Assembly: GCF_000622325.1 (NCBI RefSeq)
Contig: NZ_JASE01000005.1
Location: 930,001 to 994,000, forward strand
From: Sulfitobacter geojensis
GTDB lineage: Bacteria > Pseudomonadota > Alphaproteobacteria > Rhodobacterales > Rhodobacteraceae
DNA: 64,000 nucleotides
Reading direction: 5' to 3'
The position numbers and the translations under genes were made by a program. The notes beneath the pieces are model-generated. The model was not told the DNA's origin and searched no databases. It was given only the letters and a program-made list of their open reading frames with translations. This document shows, piece by piece, positions 17,836 through 27,106 of this stretch (position 1 is its first letter; every line of letters starts with the position of its first letter).

Positions 17836-19011
17836 ATGGCAAAGGAAAAGTTTGAACGTAATAAACCGCACGTCAACATCGGCACAATCGGCCACGTTGA
17901 CCACGGTAAAACAACGCTGACAGCTGCGATCACCAAGTACTTCGGTGACTTCAAAGCCTACGACCAGATTGACGGCGCGCCCGAAGAAAAAGCACGCGGT
18001 ATCACGATCTCCACCGCGCACGTTGAGTACGAGACAGAGACACGCCACTACGCGCACGTCGACTGCCCCGGCCACGCGGACTATGTTAAGAACATGATCA
18101 CCGGTGCCGCGCAGATGGACGGTGCGATCCTGGTTGTGAACGCGGCCGACGGCCCGATGCCACAGACACGCGAGCACATCCTGCTCGGCCGTCAGGTTGG
18201 CATCCCGTACATGGTTGTTTACATGAACAAAGTGGATCAGGTTGACGACGAAGAGCTGCTGGAACTGGTGGAAATGGAAATCCGCGAGCTCCTGTCCTCT
18301 TACGAGTACCCTGGCGACGACATCCCTGTCATTCCTGGTTCCGCTCTGGCGGCGATGGAAGAGCGTGACGACAACATCGGTAAAGACTCAATCGTGGCGC
18401 TGATGGCAGCTGTTGACGAATACATCCCGACACCTGCACGTGCGGTTGACCAGCCGTTCCTGATGCCTGTGGAAGACGTATTCTCGATCTCCGGTCGTGG
18501 TACAGTTGTGACAGGCCGTGTTGAGCGTGGCGTGATCAACGTTGGCGATTCAATCGAGATCGTTGGTATTCGCGACACGAAAACAACAACTTGCACGGGC
18601 GTTGAAATGTTCCGCAAGCTGCTGGATCGTGGTGAGGCCGGTGATAACGTTGGTGTTCTGCTGCGCGGTATCGACCGTGACGGCGTTGAGCGTGGTCAGG
18701 TTCTCTGCGCGCCCAAGTCCGTGAACCCACACACCAAGTTCGAGGCAGAAGCCTATATTCTGACCAAAGAAGAAGGTGGCCGTCACACGCCATTCTTCGC
18801 GAACTACCGCCCACAGTTCTACTTCCGTACCACGGATGTGACCGGTACCGTTGCTCTGCCAGAAGGCACAGAAATGGTTATGCCTGGCGACAACCTGAAG
18901 TTCGACGTTGAGCTGATCGCGCCCATCGCGATGGAGCAGGGCCTGCGTTTCGCGATCCGCGAAGGTGGCCGTACTGTTGGCGCGGGCGTTGTGTCCAAGA
19001 TCACTGAGTAA
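17836..19011 (+). CDS. tuf: Elongation factor Tu, copy 1
   Basis: A 391-residue EF-Tu. The GTPase motifs are GHVDHGKTT (G1), the GITI switch I region, DCPGHADY (G3), NKVD (G4) and SALA (G5). The beta-barrel domains II and III are complete. It delivers aminoacyl-tRNA to the ribosome. Protein sequence is identical to copy 2 at 47827 and the nucleotide sequence also matches in every segment I compared; the shared block continues into the 3' region to about 19155. It stands alone, about 1 kb before tRNA-Trp-secE-nusG, as in many proteobacteria. Confidence 0.98.
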   Translation: MAKEKFERNKPHVNIGTIGHVDHGKTTLTAAITKYFGDFKAYDQIDGAPEEKARGITISTAHVEYETETRHYAHVDCPGHADYVKNMITGAAQMDGAILVVNAADGPMPQTREHILLGRQVGIPYMVVYMNKVDQVDDEELLELVEMEIRELLSSYEYPGDDIPVIPGSALAAMEERDDNIGKDSIVALMAAVDEYIPTPARAVDQPFLMPVEDVFSISGRGTVVTGRVERGVINVGDSIEIVGIRDTKTTTCTGVEMFRKLLDRGEAGDNVGVLLRGIDRDGVERGQVLCAPKSVNPHTKFEAEAYILTKEEGGRHTPFFANYRPQFYFRTTDVTGTVALPEGTEMVMPGDNLKFDVELIAPIAMEQGLRFAIREGGRTVGAGVVSKITE

Positions 19012-19155
19012 GCAACAACGCTCATGCGTCGTTGACGGTGCGACGCCTTGTGGCAGTGTCTTTTCCGCTTGAGGAAAAGATCACGAGGGCAAGGTGTCTG
19101 CACACAGAAGTTATAGAGAACAAAAGGCCGCTCCATTCGGGGCGGCCTTTTGCTT
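19012..19155. repeat. 3' extension of the tuf duplication (first copy)
   Basis: The roughly 144 bases after tuf1 match the bases after tuf2 (49003-49146) with only five substitutions that I can count, including the whole terminator. After this point the two loci have nothing in common. Confidence 0.85.
19122..19151 (+). terminator. Intrinsic terminator after tuf1
   Basis: AAAAGGCCGC, loop TCCATTCGGG, GCGGCCTTTT makes a 10-bp stem ending in T residues about 110 bases after the tuf1 stop. The same hairpin follows tuf2. Confidence 0.85.
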
Positions 19156-19182
19156 TTGGCAGGAAGAAGGCGTTTACGGGAT

Positions 19183-19204
19183 GGCGGGTTGAACCCCGCC
19201 CTAC
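19183..19204. repeat. Half-site of a REP-like GC-rich palindrome
   Basis: GGCGGGTTGAACCCCGCCCTAC differs by one base from the left arm of the large inverted repeat at 47748-47798. It is itself partly palindromic. It lies just beyond the tuf1 terminator. Confidence 0.55.
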
Positions 19205-19285
19205 GGATGATGGGTGGCCATGTTACCGACGAAATCGTGAGCAAAGAAAACTGACAACTCCGCAACGACACGCTAGTGTTTCAGT

Positions 19286-19825
19286 ATGAGACTCAAATCA
19301 CGCCTTTTATCGCCCTTTTTCGTTTTACTTTTGGTGCTTTTCCCTTTGGTGGGGATGGCCGCTGAATTCGACCGTTTCGAAGGGACATTCAACGGGAAAG
19401 CCGAGTTCACGTTGAATGGCGAAGTGCAAAAGCGTGACATGAGCACAACGATCAAAGCGCAGGATAACGGGTTTCTGCTTAGTTGGACCTCGGTCACCTA
19501 TCGCAGTGACGGGCGCACCAAAGAAGCCACCTATACGATCCAGTTTGTACCGTCAGCGCGCGACAATATTTACCAATCCGCAATGAAGACGAACCTGTTT
19601 GGCAAGGCCACACCGCTAGATCCCTTGCAAGGCGAACCTTTTGTCTGGGCGCGATTCGAACGGGACACGTTTTCGGTGTTTTCGTTATTTATCAACGAAG
19701 CGGGCGATTATGAGGTGCAGGAATTCCACCGGACCCTTGCCGAGGGTGGGCTGGACCTGTTGTTCCGCCGTTTTCGTAACGGCACACTTGATCGCGAAAT
19801 TACCACGCTGCTGAAGCGGCAATAG
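19286..19825 (+). CDS. Hypothetical exported protein
   Basis: A 179-residue protein with a Sec-type signal peptide (basic MRLKSR, then LLSPFFVLLLVLFPLVGMAA, cleavage likely after GMAA). The mature protein looks beta-rich (FEGTFNGKAEFTLNG, GFLLSWTSVTYRSDG), suggesting a small lipocalin-like or beta-sandwich fold, but I recognise no family. It probably resides in the periplasm. It is monocistronic between the tuf1 terminator and tRNA-Trp. Confidence 0.6.
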   Translation: MRLKSRLLSPFFVLLLVLFPLVGMAAEFDRFEGTFNGKAEFTLNGEVQKRDMSTTIKAQDNGFLLSWTSVTYRSDGRTKEATYTIQFVPSARDNIYQSAMKTNLFGKATPLDPLQGEPFVWARFERDTFSVFSLFINEAGDYEVQEFHRTLAEGGLDLLFRRFRNGTLDREITTLLKRQ

Positions 19826-20039
19826 GCGTAGCGCAGCGTTCCCGCCGCACGTTATGCTGGCCGGTTTTGTCGTCGATTTGAGCGGTTAGCAGCCTGTCCG
19901 TTTGCGCGACCTCGCACGCTGTACCCCGTTGAAGAGAACCAAAGACAAGAGAATCGGCAAAACCGGCGCGAAATCGGCAAGCTTTCTGCGATCTGCTCTT
20001 GATCGCAGTCCGAATTGCGACTACCCAATCGATCGGCAT

Positions 20040-20115
20040 AGGGGTTTAGCTCAGTTGGTAGAGCATCGGTCTCCAAAACCGAGGGTCGTGGGTTCGAGTC
20101 CCTCAGCCCCTGCCA
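20040..20115 (+). tRNA. tRNA-Trp (anticodon CCA)
   Basis: A 76-base cloverleaf with a 7-bp acceptor stem (AGGGGTT / AGCCCCT with one G-U pair), D-loop TAGCTCAGTTGGTAGAGCA, anticodon loop CTCCAAA with anticodon CCA, T-arm GTGGGTTCGAGTCCCTC, discriminator G and an encoded CCA end. Its position upstream of secE-nusG is the classical one in alphaproteobacteria, though lrp-azlCD and one membrane protein gene lie between. Confidence 0.97.
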
Positions 20116-20190
20116 TGCCACACTTCCGTAATATTCAGATTTCTGCGCGCACGCGCCGCAAAATTTCCGTGGCACCCGCGACAGGGGCGT

Positions 20191-20646
20191 TTACCCGATT
20201 GGCACCTGCGACGTCGCCTTTTCGGTTGAAACGACCATAGAGGTGCGAAATTTGCGGACATTTTTATCCGCAAAGAAAAAGCGGTGCGTGAAGGCTTCGT
20301 AATCCGCGATATCTTTTGCCATCATGATGAGAATAAAGTCCGCGTCCCCGGCGATACAATAGAAGTGGGTCACTTGCGGATCTTGATGCGCTTTGCGTTT
20401 GAAAGCCTGAATATAGTCGAGCCGGTCACGTTCAAGTTCTACCGCTACGATTGCAGTGATGCCCAGCCCCAAGGGTTTTGGATCAAGGATCGCCACTTCG
20501 CTTTTGATCACGCCCGCCTCGCGCAGGGCGCGCATCCGCCGCTGGACGGAAGCGGTCGAGATGCCCGTGATATCCGCAAGGGTCTGGATCGGTGTGCGCG
20601 CATTCTTCTGCAGATGATCGAGTAGTTTTCGGTCGGTATTATCCAT
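20191..20646 (-). CDS. Lrp/AsnC family transcriptional regulator
   Basis: A 151-residue Lrp-type regulator. The N-terminal winged helix-turn-helix begins MDNTDRKLLDHLQKNART, with recognition helix ISTASVQRRMRALREAG. The C-terminal RAM ligand-binding domain follows (VEVELERD-like segment, VTHFYCIAGDADFILIMMAKD). The ATG at 20646 is chosen because GGAG lies about nine bases before it; a start five codons earlier is possible. It is divergent from azlCD, so it probably responds to a branched-chain or other amino acid and controls that exporter. Confidence 0.9.
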   Translation of the reverse strand: MDNTDRKLLDHLQKNARTPIQTLADITGISTASVQRRMRALREAGVIKSEVAILDPKPLGLGITAIVAVELERDRLDYIQAFKRKAHQDPQVTHFYCIAGDADFILIMMAKDIADYEAFTHRFFFADKNVRKFRTSMVVSTEKATSQVPIG

Positions 20647-20748
20647 GAGTTCAATCTCCAAATATGAGCAAAAATCTGATGTGTACGCATCGTAAAAAGC
20701 CGAAATATGGCGTGTTTTCGATCATCATAACAGTGTACTTCTGTTTTT
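20647..20748. promoter_or_regulatory. Divergent lrp / azlC control region
   Basis: This 102-bp, AT-rich gap must hold both promoters. It contains two GTGTAC boxes (in ATGTGTACGCATCG and in ACAGTGTACTTC) about 60 bases apart, plausible parts of Lrp-type binding sites. I could not assign -35/-10 elements confidently. Confidence 0.4.
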
Positions 20749-21429
20749 ATGAAACAAGGTGCTTTTGCAATACTTCCGCTGGCTCTCGGAGCTGCCATCT
20801 ATGGCTTTGCCTTCGGCCTTCTTGCCGCTCAGGTGGGGTTTACGTGGTGGGGTGTCGGTTTGATGGGAGCGGCCGTCCATGCCGGATCGTCGCAGATCGT
20901 TGCGGTCGAGCAGTTTGCAACCACCCAGACCGTTTTGGGCGCAGCACTGGCCGGTGGCGCGCTGAACCTGCGGTATATCGGTATCATCGCCTCCTTGTCG
21001 GATGTTTTGGCAGGGCTTTCATGGCGGGCCAAACTGTTGGCAATTCACGTCACTGGCGATGAAAACTGGGCACTGACAATGGCGCAGCGCGCGAAGTCGC
21101 CCGACATTGGTGCGGCGTTTCTTTTGGGGTCAGGTTTTGTGATGATCAGCGTCTGGACCGTGTCGACCACCGCCGGTGCAGTCGCTGGCGCAAAGCTGCC
21201 GGACCTTGAACGCTTTGGTCTTGGGTTCGCATTTACGGCCGCGTTCATCGCAATGGCGCGCGGGCTTTGGCGCGGACGACCGCAATTCCTGCCCTGGGTC
21301 GTGGCAGCCACAGTGACGGTCATCTCAACCTCATTCGGTCTGCCCAAAGCTTACGCGATCGTTTTGGGCACGCTCAGCGGATTGGCCGTTACATATGTGT
21401 TGCGCCGGACGGGTGGGGCGGTGACATGA
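20749..21429 (+). CDS. azlC: AzlC family amino acid exporter subunit
   Basis: A 226-residue multi-pass membrane protein of the AzlC family. It starts MKQGAFAILPLALGAAIYGFAFG and has the conserved stretch ALNLRYIGIIASL and TGDENWALTM. With the small subunit AzlD it forms a branched-chain amino acid exporter in the inner membrane. Its stop overlaps the azlD start (ATGA). It is divergent from an Lrp-type regulator, the usual partner. Confidence 0.92.
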   Translation: MKQGAFAILPLALGAAIYGFAFGLLAAQVGFTWWGVGLMGAAVHAGSSQIVAVEQFATTQTVLGAALAGGALNLRYIGIIASLSDVLAGLSWRAKLLAIHVTGDENWALTMAQRAKSPDIGAAFLLGSGFVMISVWTVSTTAGAVAGAKLPDLERFGLGFAFTAAFIAMARGLWRGRPQFLPWVVAATVTVISTSFGLPKAYAIVLGTLSGLAVTYVLRRTGGAVT

Positions 21430-21722
21430 CGGGGGCGCATTGGGGCGTTATTGGCATCCTTGCGCTTGCGGCTTTCGGTATCCGTTTTCTTGGGCTGATC
21501 GCAGGGAGCCGTATCAGTGGATCGCGTTGCGCTTGGGTTCTGGATGAAATACCGGGCCTGATTGTGATTTCACTGGTCGCAGCCTCACTTGCAGGACAAT
21601 CGTTTCAAACGTGGATCGCCGCCGCAGTCGCTGTTGCCGTTGCGGCCCGTACCAATCACGTCATCGCGACGATGATCGCAGGGGCGGTGGTTTATGCAGG
21701 GCTCGCAGCGATTTGGCTGTGA
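21426..21722 (+). CDS. azlD: AzlD family small membrane subunit
   Basis: A 98-residue protein with about four hydrophobic helices, typical of AzlD, including GIRFLGLIAG and VLDEIPGLIVISLVAASL. It works with AzlC in branched-chain amino acid export. I place the start at 21426, overlapping the azlC stop; a longer in-frame reading begins inside azlC and is not supported. Confidence 0.9.
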   Translation: MTGAHWGVIGILALAAFGIRFLGLIAGSRISGSRCAWVLDEIPGLIVISLVAASLAGQSFQTWIAAAVAVAVAARTNHVIATMIAGAVVYAGLAAIWL

Positions 21723-21834
21723 TGCCCTTTACCGGGAGGCTGCCTATCCCTGCCTTGGCTTTGTCACATTCCCGCCCTTAGACGGGCGGAAAAACCCGAT
21801 AGCACCGTGGCGCAGACGGGAGAGGGTATTGGTT

Positions 21835-22521
21835 ATGACAACAGGAATGCAGAGCAATCTACGCGAAACAGCAGTGGATGACGGTGAGCTTGACCCCAAA
21901 GCGCTTGCCGCGATCCGCGACCTGCTGGACACCCAACCGCCACAGGCGGACGATCCTGTCGTCGCGCACCGGCCAGAGCGGCGGGACTCTTCCGCTTCGG
22001 GCCATGTAGACCGGCGCGATGGCACCCCGCGCCGTGCGCCTGCTGCCCCCCAACCAGCGCAAGAGCCTGTGCCGCAAATGGACCATGCGGCAGCCCAAAA
22101 GGGTGGTTTTCTGGGACGGATTAAATCCGCAATAGTCGGTTTTCGCCCCTCGTTGAAATTCGCGATCTGGGCCAGCTTTGCCTTGCTTGTGTTCCTGCGT
22201 CCGTGGCTGGTCATCGGCCTTACGTTTATGGGCCTGATCATCATGATCGGTGTGTTTTTGATCGTCGGTTATGACGGCTTCTGGCGCGGAGCGATGAGTA
22301 TGGCCCGCTGGTATGCCCGCCGCCGGCCGAACCGTGCGGCAGCTTTACACCGCAAGCTGGACCGCTTTGCCATGAAATGGGACGCGGTGCTTGACCGGTT
22401 CCCCGAAGGAACGGTGGACGGGCTGTATCTGCCGGATTTCGGTAATCTTGCGACAGCTGATGCGCGCCACGACGCAGCCCTTGACCGGCGGTTTGCCAAC
22501 ATGGCCGAAAACGAAGGGTGA
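21835..22521 (+). CDS. Hypothetical membrane protein
   Basis: A 228-residue protein. The first 110 residues are polar and proline/alanine-rich (APAAPQPAQEPVP), likely disordered and cytosolic. Two adjacent membrane helices follow (FAIWASFALLVFLRPWLVI and LTFMGLIIMIGVFLIVG), then a basic region (WYARRRPNRAAALHRKLDRF) and a polar C-terminus. I recognise no named family; similar proteins are common upstream of secE in roseobacters. The start at 21835 has AGAGGG upstream; an in-frame extension into azlD was rejected. Confidence 0.7.
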   Translation: MTTGMQSNLRETAVDDGELDPKALAAIRDLLDTQPPQADDPVVAHRPERRDSSASGHVDRRDGTPRRAPAAPQPAQEPVPQMDHAAAQKGGFLGRIKSAIVGFRPSLKFAIWASFALLVFLRPWLVIGLTFMGLIIMIGVFLIVGYDGFWRGAMSMARWYARRRPNRAAALHRKLDRFAMKWDAVLDRFPEGTVDGLYLPDFGNLATADARHDAALDRRFANMAENEG

Positions 22522-22611
22522 GCGGGACAAGTGACCGGCACGTGCTTGCAGGCTTGAAACCCAAGGCGACAGCCGCTAGATGCCCATAAGCGCTTTTTCA
22601 AGGACAATCAC

Positions 22612-22809
22612 ATGGCGATGACCAATCCACTGCAGTTCATCCAACAGGCACGCGCCGAGGTCGGCAAGGTCGTTTGGCCCACCCGCCGCGAGGTAATGTT
22701 AACCACGGTAATGGTGTTTATCCTTGCCGCACTGACGGCGGTATTCTTTGCCATTGTCGATATCCTGATCCGCGGCGGATTGAACAGCGTCCTTGGAATG
22801 TTTGGCTAG
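22612..22809 (+). CDS. secE: Preprotein translocase subunit SecE
   Basis: A 65-residue single-helix SecE. It has the conserved amphipathic segment ARAEVGKVVWPTRREV followed by one membrane helix (VMVFILAALTAVFFAIVDIL). It clamps SecY in the Sec translocon. The ribosome site AAGGAC lies just upstream. nusG follows about 200 bases later, with a strong hairpin between. Confidence 0.96.
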   Translation: MAMTNPLQFIQQARAEVGKVVWPTRREVMLTTVMVFILAALTAVFFAIVDILIRGGLNSVLGMFG

Positions 22810-22901
22810 GCTGGTCTAACTGCGGCGGGCGGTTCAAAAATACCAAGCACAGGCTTGAATCCCGAACCGTCAAAGGTTATTGCCCAATCCAGACCTGATG
22901 T

Positions 22902-22936
22902 GGCGTGCGGCGAATCGAGCCCGCGCGCCCTTTTTT
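22902..22936 (+). terminator. Terminator-like hairpin between secE and nusG
   Basis: GGCGTGCGG, a 10-base loop, CCGCGCGCC (9 bp with one G-U pair) followed by CTTTTTT. This has the form of an intrinsic terminator and lies about 73 bases before the nusG start, in what is normally one operon. Confidence 0.7.
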
Positions 22937-23008
22937 ATTCAGGTATTCACGGATCAGATGGCCGGGCGTAACGCCGCGCGCTATCGCAAGACAGGGACAT
23001 AAGTTCAG

Positions 23009-23542
23009 ATGGCAAAACGTTGGTATTCGGTCAGTGTCCTGTCCAATTTCGAGAAAAAGATCGCAGAACAGATCCGCACCACGGCTGAAGAGCAGGGTCT
23101 TGAGGATCAGATCGACGAAGTATTGGTGCCGACCGAAGAAGTAATTGAAGTGCGTCGCGGCAAGAAGGTCACGACGGAACGGCGGTTCATGCCCGGCTAT
23201 GTGCTGGTGCATATGGAAATGTCCGATCAGGGCTATCACCTGATCAACTCGATCAACCGCGTTACCGGTTTTCTGGGGCCACAAGGCCGCCCGATGCCAA
23301 TGCGCGATGCCGAAGTTCAGGCGATCCTCGGCCGGGTTCAGGAAGGCGAAGATGCGCCTCGGACGTTGATCCACTTTGAAGTGGGTGAGCGGGTCAAGGT
23401 CGGTGACGGTCCGTTTGAAGACTTTGACGGGATGATCGAAGAAGTTGACGACGAGGCCCAGCGTTTGAAAGTGTCCGTGTCCATCTTTGGCCGCGAAACA
23501 CCGGTCGAGCTGGAATTCACGCAGGTTATCAAACAGTCGTAA
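23009..23542 (+). CDS. nusG: Transcription termination/antitermination protein NusG
   Basis: A 177-residue NusG. The N-terminal NGN domain starts [20 protein letters not shown] and includes [14 protein letters not shown] and VTGFLG, which bind RNA polymerase. The C-terminal KOW domain has [19 protein letters not shown], which contacts Rho or ribosomal protein S10. It couples transcription to translation and termination. It lies downstream of a terminator-like hairpin, so its expression could depend on read-through or an own promoter. Confidence 0.97.
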   Translation: MAKRWYSVSVLSNFEKKIAEQIRTTAEEQGLEDQIDEVLVPTEEVIEVRRGKKVTTERRFMPGYVLVHMEMSDQGYHLINSINRVTGFLGPQGRPMPMRDAEVQAILGRVQEGEDAPRTLIHFEVGERVKVGDGPFEDFDGMIEEVDDEAQRLKVSVSIFGRETPVELEFTQVIKQS

Positions 23543-23860
23543 CCCCGCGGCGGGGCGAACCCCGGCCGATAGTTTACAAGACATGAAGACGGGCAGCAGT
23601 GCCCGTCATTCAAGGCCCGTAACGAAAACGGGCAACCACCCATTTCACATATCAGCATCGTTTGTCGCCAAGATATCTGTCTTTGGTTTGTGCATGGCGT
23701 CGGTCTGCGCAGCCCTGCGTCTCGAGGGGCTGAAATTATCGGTGTCACCGTACCATCGATAAAAGTCTCGGTATGTTTTCGGTTTTCTCCTCTGCGCGTT
23801 ACGAGATTGTTCAGAGTTTTTTGGTCAAGCTGTGCGCAGATCAAAAATGGAGATACCCCG

Positions 23861-24319
23861 ATGCTACAGAAGATGATGTTTGTTATGGCGCTGGTCTTGG
23901 CACCGCTGGCTGGCCTTGCCGCGGAACGCGGATCAGCCGATGAGGCCGCAGCGATGGTCGAACATGTCGTGACCCTGTTTGATGCGGAGGGGATCGAAGC
24001 GGTTATTGCGGCTGTTGGCGATCCATCCAACGCGACGTTTCGTGACCGCGACCTCTATGTCATCGTTGGCGAACTTGGCGGGAACCTTGTCGCGCACGGG
24101 GCTAACTCCGCTTTGGTCGGCAGAAATCTGGACGGGATGAAAGATGCCAACGGTGTATTGGTTGGTGTCGAATTGCAGAAAACAGCCCGTGAAGATGGTG
24201 CCGGCTGGGTCGATTATGTCTGGCCCAACCCTGCCACCAAGAAAATTGAATCAAAGTCTACGCGGGTCGTGCGGCTTGGCGACAGCCATTATGCTGGTGT
24301 CGGTATTTACAAGGACTGA
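23861..24319 (+). CDS. Secreted single-Cache-domain protein
   Basis: A 152-residue protein with a signal peptide (MLQKMMFVMALVLAPLAGLAA) and one Cache-type sensory domain. Family marks are DEAAAMVEHVVTLFDAEG, DLYVIVGELGGNLVAHG, GRNLDGMKDANG and VDYVWPNPATKKIESKS. Such domains bind small organic ligands. There is no membrane anchor or output domain, so it is likely periplasmic. The next gene, 81 bases on, encodes a chemoreceptor, so the two may form a split receptor. The start at 23861 has GGAGA upstream. Confidence 0.82.
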   Translation: MLQKMMFVMALVLAPLAGLAAERGSADEAAAMVEHVVTLFDAEGIEAVIAAVGDPSNATFRDRDLYVIVGELGGNLVAHGANSALVGRNLDGMKDANGVLVGVELQKTAREDGAGWVDYVWPNPATKKIESKSTRVVRLGDSHYAGVGIYKD

Positions 24320-24400
24320 CATCACACTCGCCGAAGGCGGAGGGGCTAAGGCTGGTCGCCTCCGCTGAATCATCCAATTAGAATTTACAGACAGGTTTGA

Positions 24401-26407
24401 ATGATGCGGTTCTTCACCAAAACGAGCTTGCGAATTAAAGGCATGGCGATTGTTGCCGTTGCGGTATTTTCGCTGATGTGCACGTCGTTCATCGCACGCA
24501 GCGTGCTGTCCCACCTGTCTGGTAAGTTGCTGGAAACCGCTGATGTTCTGATCCCGCAACTGCAGGAGATTTCAGAAACGACCGGCCTGCTGAAAAGCGC
24601 TCATCTTGAGGTTGTTCGCACCAGTGCTTTGGCAAACGCCGGTCTGTCGGGGGCACCGATGGAGCGGCAATTCGCGGCGGCCACAGCGGCACTGGCACAG
24701 GTTCAAACAGCTTATGATGGGGCGGAAAAGGTGCCCGAGGGATCTATCATTGAAGCCACGCAGGAAATTGTAATCGGCTACCTGACCTCTGCGACATCGG
24801 CACTTGAAATGCTTGCGATAGAACCGATGACCGGCTCCATTTTGATCAATCAGGCAGATGACCAATTCGTCGAAGTTGTCGAGATTGCAAATGCTGCGGC
24901 CGGTGCATCAAGGCTGGAAGTGGATGCCGCGTCCAAACAAACCGTTGCCGAGGCAGATCGGGCAAAGGTCACTTTTCTGATCATTGCAGCCGCGAGCATC
25001 GCGTTATGTCTGATTGTCACGTCGTCGATCATCCGTTCGATCACAGGTCCGATCCAGAGCATGACTGAAAACATGCGATCACTTGCCGAAGGAAATCTTG
25101 AGGTGGAGATTGAGGGCACAGACGCCCCGAACGAAATCGGGCAGATGGCCACTGCACTGGATGTTTTCCGCGAAAATGCCAAGGAAGCGCAAGGCCTGCG
25201 GATTGCGCGGGAAAAAGCGCTGGAAGATCAGGCGCGCATTGAGAAAGAAGCGCTAGAGGCTGAAAACACGCAGAAACAACAGGATGCGGAGCGTATCCGC
25301 AGCGAGCAGGAAGTTGTCATGCGGCGTGCCGCGCAATCCAAACTCATGGAGGACCAGTTGGCCAATGTGATTTCTGCGGCTGAACAAGGTGATTTCTCGC
25401 AGCGGATGGAAGATTCATTTCAGGAGAAAGCACTGAGCGATGTCGCGGTCGGGGTGAATTCGCTGTTGTCGACGGTTGATTCAGGCCTGCGCGCGGCCTG
25501 TGGTATTCTAAAACAGCTTTCCACCGGCAACCTGAGTGTGCGCATGGAGGGCGATTTCAAGGGCGCTTTTGCCGAATTGCAGGATGACACCAACCTGTCT
25601 GCCCAGCAGTTCGAGGAGGCTATTATCAAGATCACCAGCCGCGCATCGGGTGTCCTTGCCGATTCCAGCGAAATTGCCGCCGCAGCGAACAGCCTTTCGG
25701 AAAGAACGGAAAAAACCGCCGCCAGTCTGGAAGAAACCTCTGCTGCCATCGAAGAGGTGACAATCTCTGTTCAGTCAGCTGCCGGAAATGCCCAAAGCGC
25801 CAAGCAACTTGTCCTCTCGTCCCTCAGCAAGGCGGATGAAAGCGAGGCGGTGGTGAACAACGCGATTGCGGCCATGGCGGAAATTTCGACCCTGTCGGAT
25901 GAGATTTCGGAGGCGGTGACGATGATTAACAAAATTGCGTTTCAGACGAATTTGCTTGCGTTGAATGCCGGCGTGGAAGCCGCCCGAGCCGGGGAAAGTG
26001 GACGGGGTTTTAGCGTCGTCGCTTCGGAGGTCCGGGTCCTGGCGGTACAGGCGGCGACTTCGGCCGGTGAAATCGAGACACTGATTAGCCGGAGTTCCGA
26101 ACAGGTGCGAAACGGTGTTAATCTTGTTAGCCAGACCGGCAAAACCATTAGCGAAATGTCCCTTTCGATCAAAGAGGTGACAGAGAACGTGTCGCAAATC
26201 GCACAGTCCACTGCAGAGCAGGCGGACAGTATATCGAACGTCAATGTGGCCATTAACGAAATTGACAGGGCCACCCAACAGAACGCTGCAATGTTTGAAG
26301 AAACAACAGCGGCTAGCCATTCGCTGTCGAGCGCGGCAGAAGAGCTGACCGATCTGGCGCTCCAATTCAGCACCAAAGGGTCGGAGCCTCTTGGTGCGGC
26401 GGCGTGA
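24401..26407 (+). CDS. Methyl-accepting chemotaxis protein
   Basis: A 668-residue chemoreceptor. A first membrane helix (about residues 14-35), a periplasmic helical region of about 155 residues and a second helix (VTFLIIAAASIALCLIVTSSII) are followed by HAMP (SITGPIQSMTENMRSLAEGN), a second HAMP-like segment near residues 330-390, and the cytoplasmic signalling hairpin with the invariant tip NKIAFQTNLLALNAGVEAARAGE. It transmits ligand binding to CheW/CheA. No C-terminal CheR-binding pentapeptide is seen. No che genes are in this window. An ATG one codon later (24404) is equally possible. Confidence 0.92.
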   Translation: MMRFFTKTSLRIKGMAIVAVAVFSLMCTSFIARSVLSHLSGKLLETADVLIPQLQEISETTGLLKSAHLEVVRTSALANAGLSGAPMERQFAAATAALAQVQTAYDGAEKVPEGSIIEATQEIVIGYLTSATSALEMLAIEPMTGSILINQADDQFVEVVEIANAAAGASRLEVDAASKQTVAEADRAKVTFLIIAAASIALCLIVTSSIIRSITGPIQSMTENMRSLAEGNLEVEIEGTDAPNEIGQMATALDVFRENAKEAQGLRIAREKALEDQARIEKEALEAENTQKQQDAERIRSEQEVVMRRAAQSKLMEDQLANVISAAEQGDFSQRMEDSFQEKALSDVAVGVNSLLSTVDSGLRAACGILKQLSTGNLSVRMEGDFKGAFAELQDDTNLSAQQFEEAIIKITSRASGVLADSSEIAAAANSLSERTEKTAASLEETSAAIEEVTISVQSAAGNAQSAKQLVLSSLSKADESEAVVNNAIAAMAEISTLSDEISEAVTMINKIAFQTNLLALNAGVEAARAGESGRGFSVVASEVRVLAVQAATSAGEIETLISRSSEQVRNGVNLVSQTGKTISEMSLSIKEVTENVSQIAQSTAEQADSISNVNVAINEIDRATQQNAAMFEETTAASHSLSSAAEELTDLALQFSTKGSEPLGAAA

Positions 26408-26522
26408 GCCAATCGGATTGCAGGTTAATGGACGGGGCTGCTGCGCGCGACTGCGCGGCACTGTCGATTGGGGACGGCGTCAAACCACCGAGGTCGATCA
26501 CATGACGCCGCCGCCGCATCCT

Positions 26523-26553
26523 TTGCTTGCAATATGGGCCGCTGCGCTATAAC
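26523..26553 (+). promoter_or_regulatory. Possible rplK promoter
   Basis: TATAAC at 26548-26553 is a good -10 box. TTGCTT (26523) or TTGCAA (26527) upstream are candidate -35 boxes, but their spacing (19 or 15) is not ideal. It would give a leader of about 120 bases before rplK, where L11/L1 feedback may act. The 272-bp gap between the MCP gene and rplK holds nothing else I recognise. Confidence 0.4.
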
Positions 26554-26679
26554 CCGCAGCAATCGCCCTATCAGGTGATTCACTACTGTGGGAGGCACGC
26601 GCGCCGCGGCACGCTAACCGGACCACACAACACATAGCCCTGCGGTCGCGACCAAGGGGCGTTGCAAAGGAGAAGGCCA

Positions 26680-27105
26680 ATGGCCAAGAAACTCGTCGGT
26701 ACGATGAAGTTGCAAGTTAAAGCGGGTCAAGCAAACCCGTCCCCGCCCGTAGGTCCAGCATTGGGTCAGCGCGGCATCAACATCATGGAATTCTGTAAGG
26801 CGTTCAACGCCAAGACAGCGGACATGGAGCCAGGTGCCCCTTGCCCGACCGTGATCAGCTATTATCAGGACAAGTCCTTTACCATGGACATCAAGACGCC
26901 GCCTGCGTCTTACTACCTGAAAAAAGCCGCCAAAGTTAACTCTGGTGCCAAATTGCCAAGCCGCGAAACCGTTGGTTCTGTAACACCAAAGCAACTGCGC
27001 GAAATTGCAGAGGCGAAAATGGTGGACCTGTCCGCGAACGACGTAGAGCAGGCGATGAAAATTATTCTGGGCTCCGCCCGGTCTATGGGCATTGAGGTTA
27101 AGTAA
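26680..27105 (+). CDS. rplK: 50S ribosomal protein L11
   Basis: A 141-residue L11 beginning [16 protein letters not shown], with [11 protein letters not shown] and the C-terminal RNA-binding domain including [10 protein letters not shown]. It forms the GTPase-associated centre with L10-L12 and is needed for the RelA-mediated stringent response. AAAGGAGAAGG upstream fixes the start at 26680. rplA begins one base after its stop region. Confidence 0.98.
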   Translation: MAKKLVGTMKLQVKAGQANPSPPVGPALGQRGINIMEFCKAFNAKTADMEPGAPCPTVISYYQDKSFTMDIKTPPASYYLKKAAKVNSGAKLPSRETVGSVTPKQLREIAEAKMVDLSANDVEQAMKIILGSARSMGIEVK

Positions 27106-27106
27106 G

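Noticed and set aside
24338..24367. Possible terminator after the Cache gene (GCGGAGG / CCTCCGC)
   Set aside because: The 7-bp stem has a long loop and no T-run; it may be chance and would sit between two likely co-transcribed genes.
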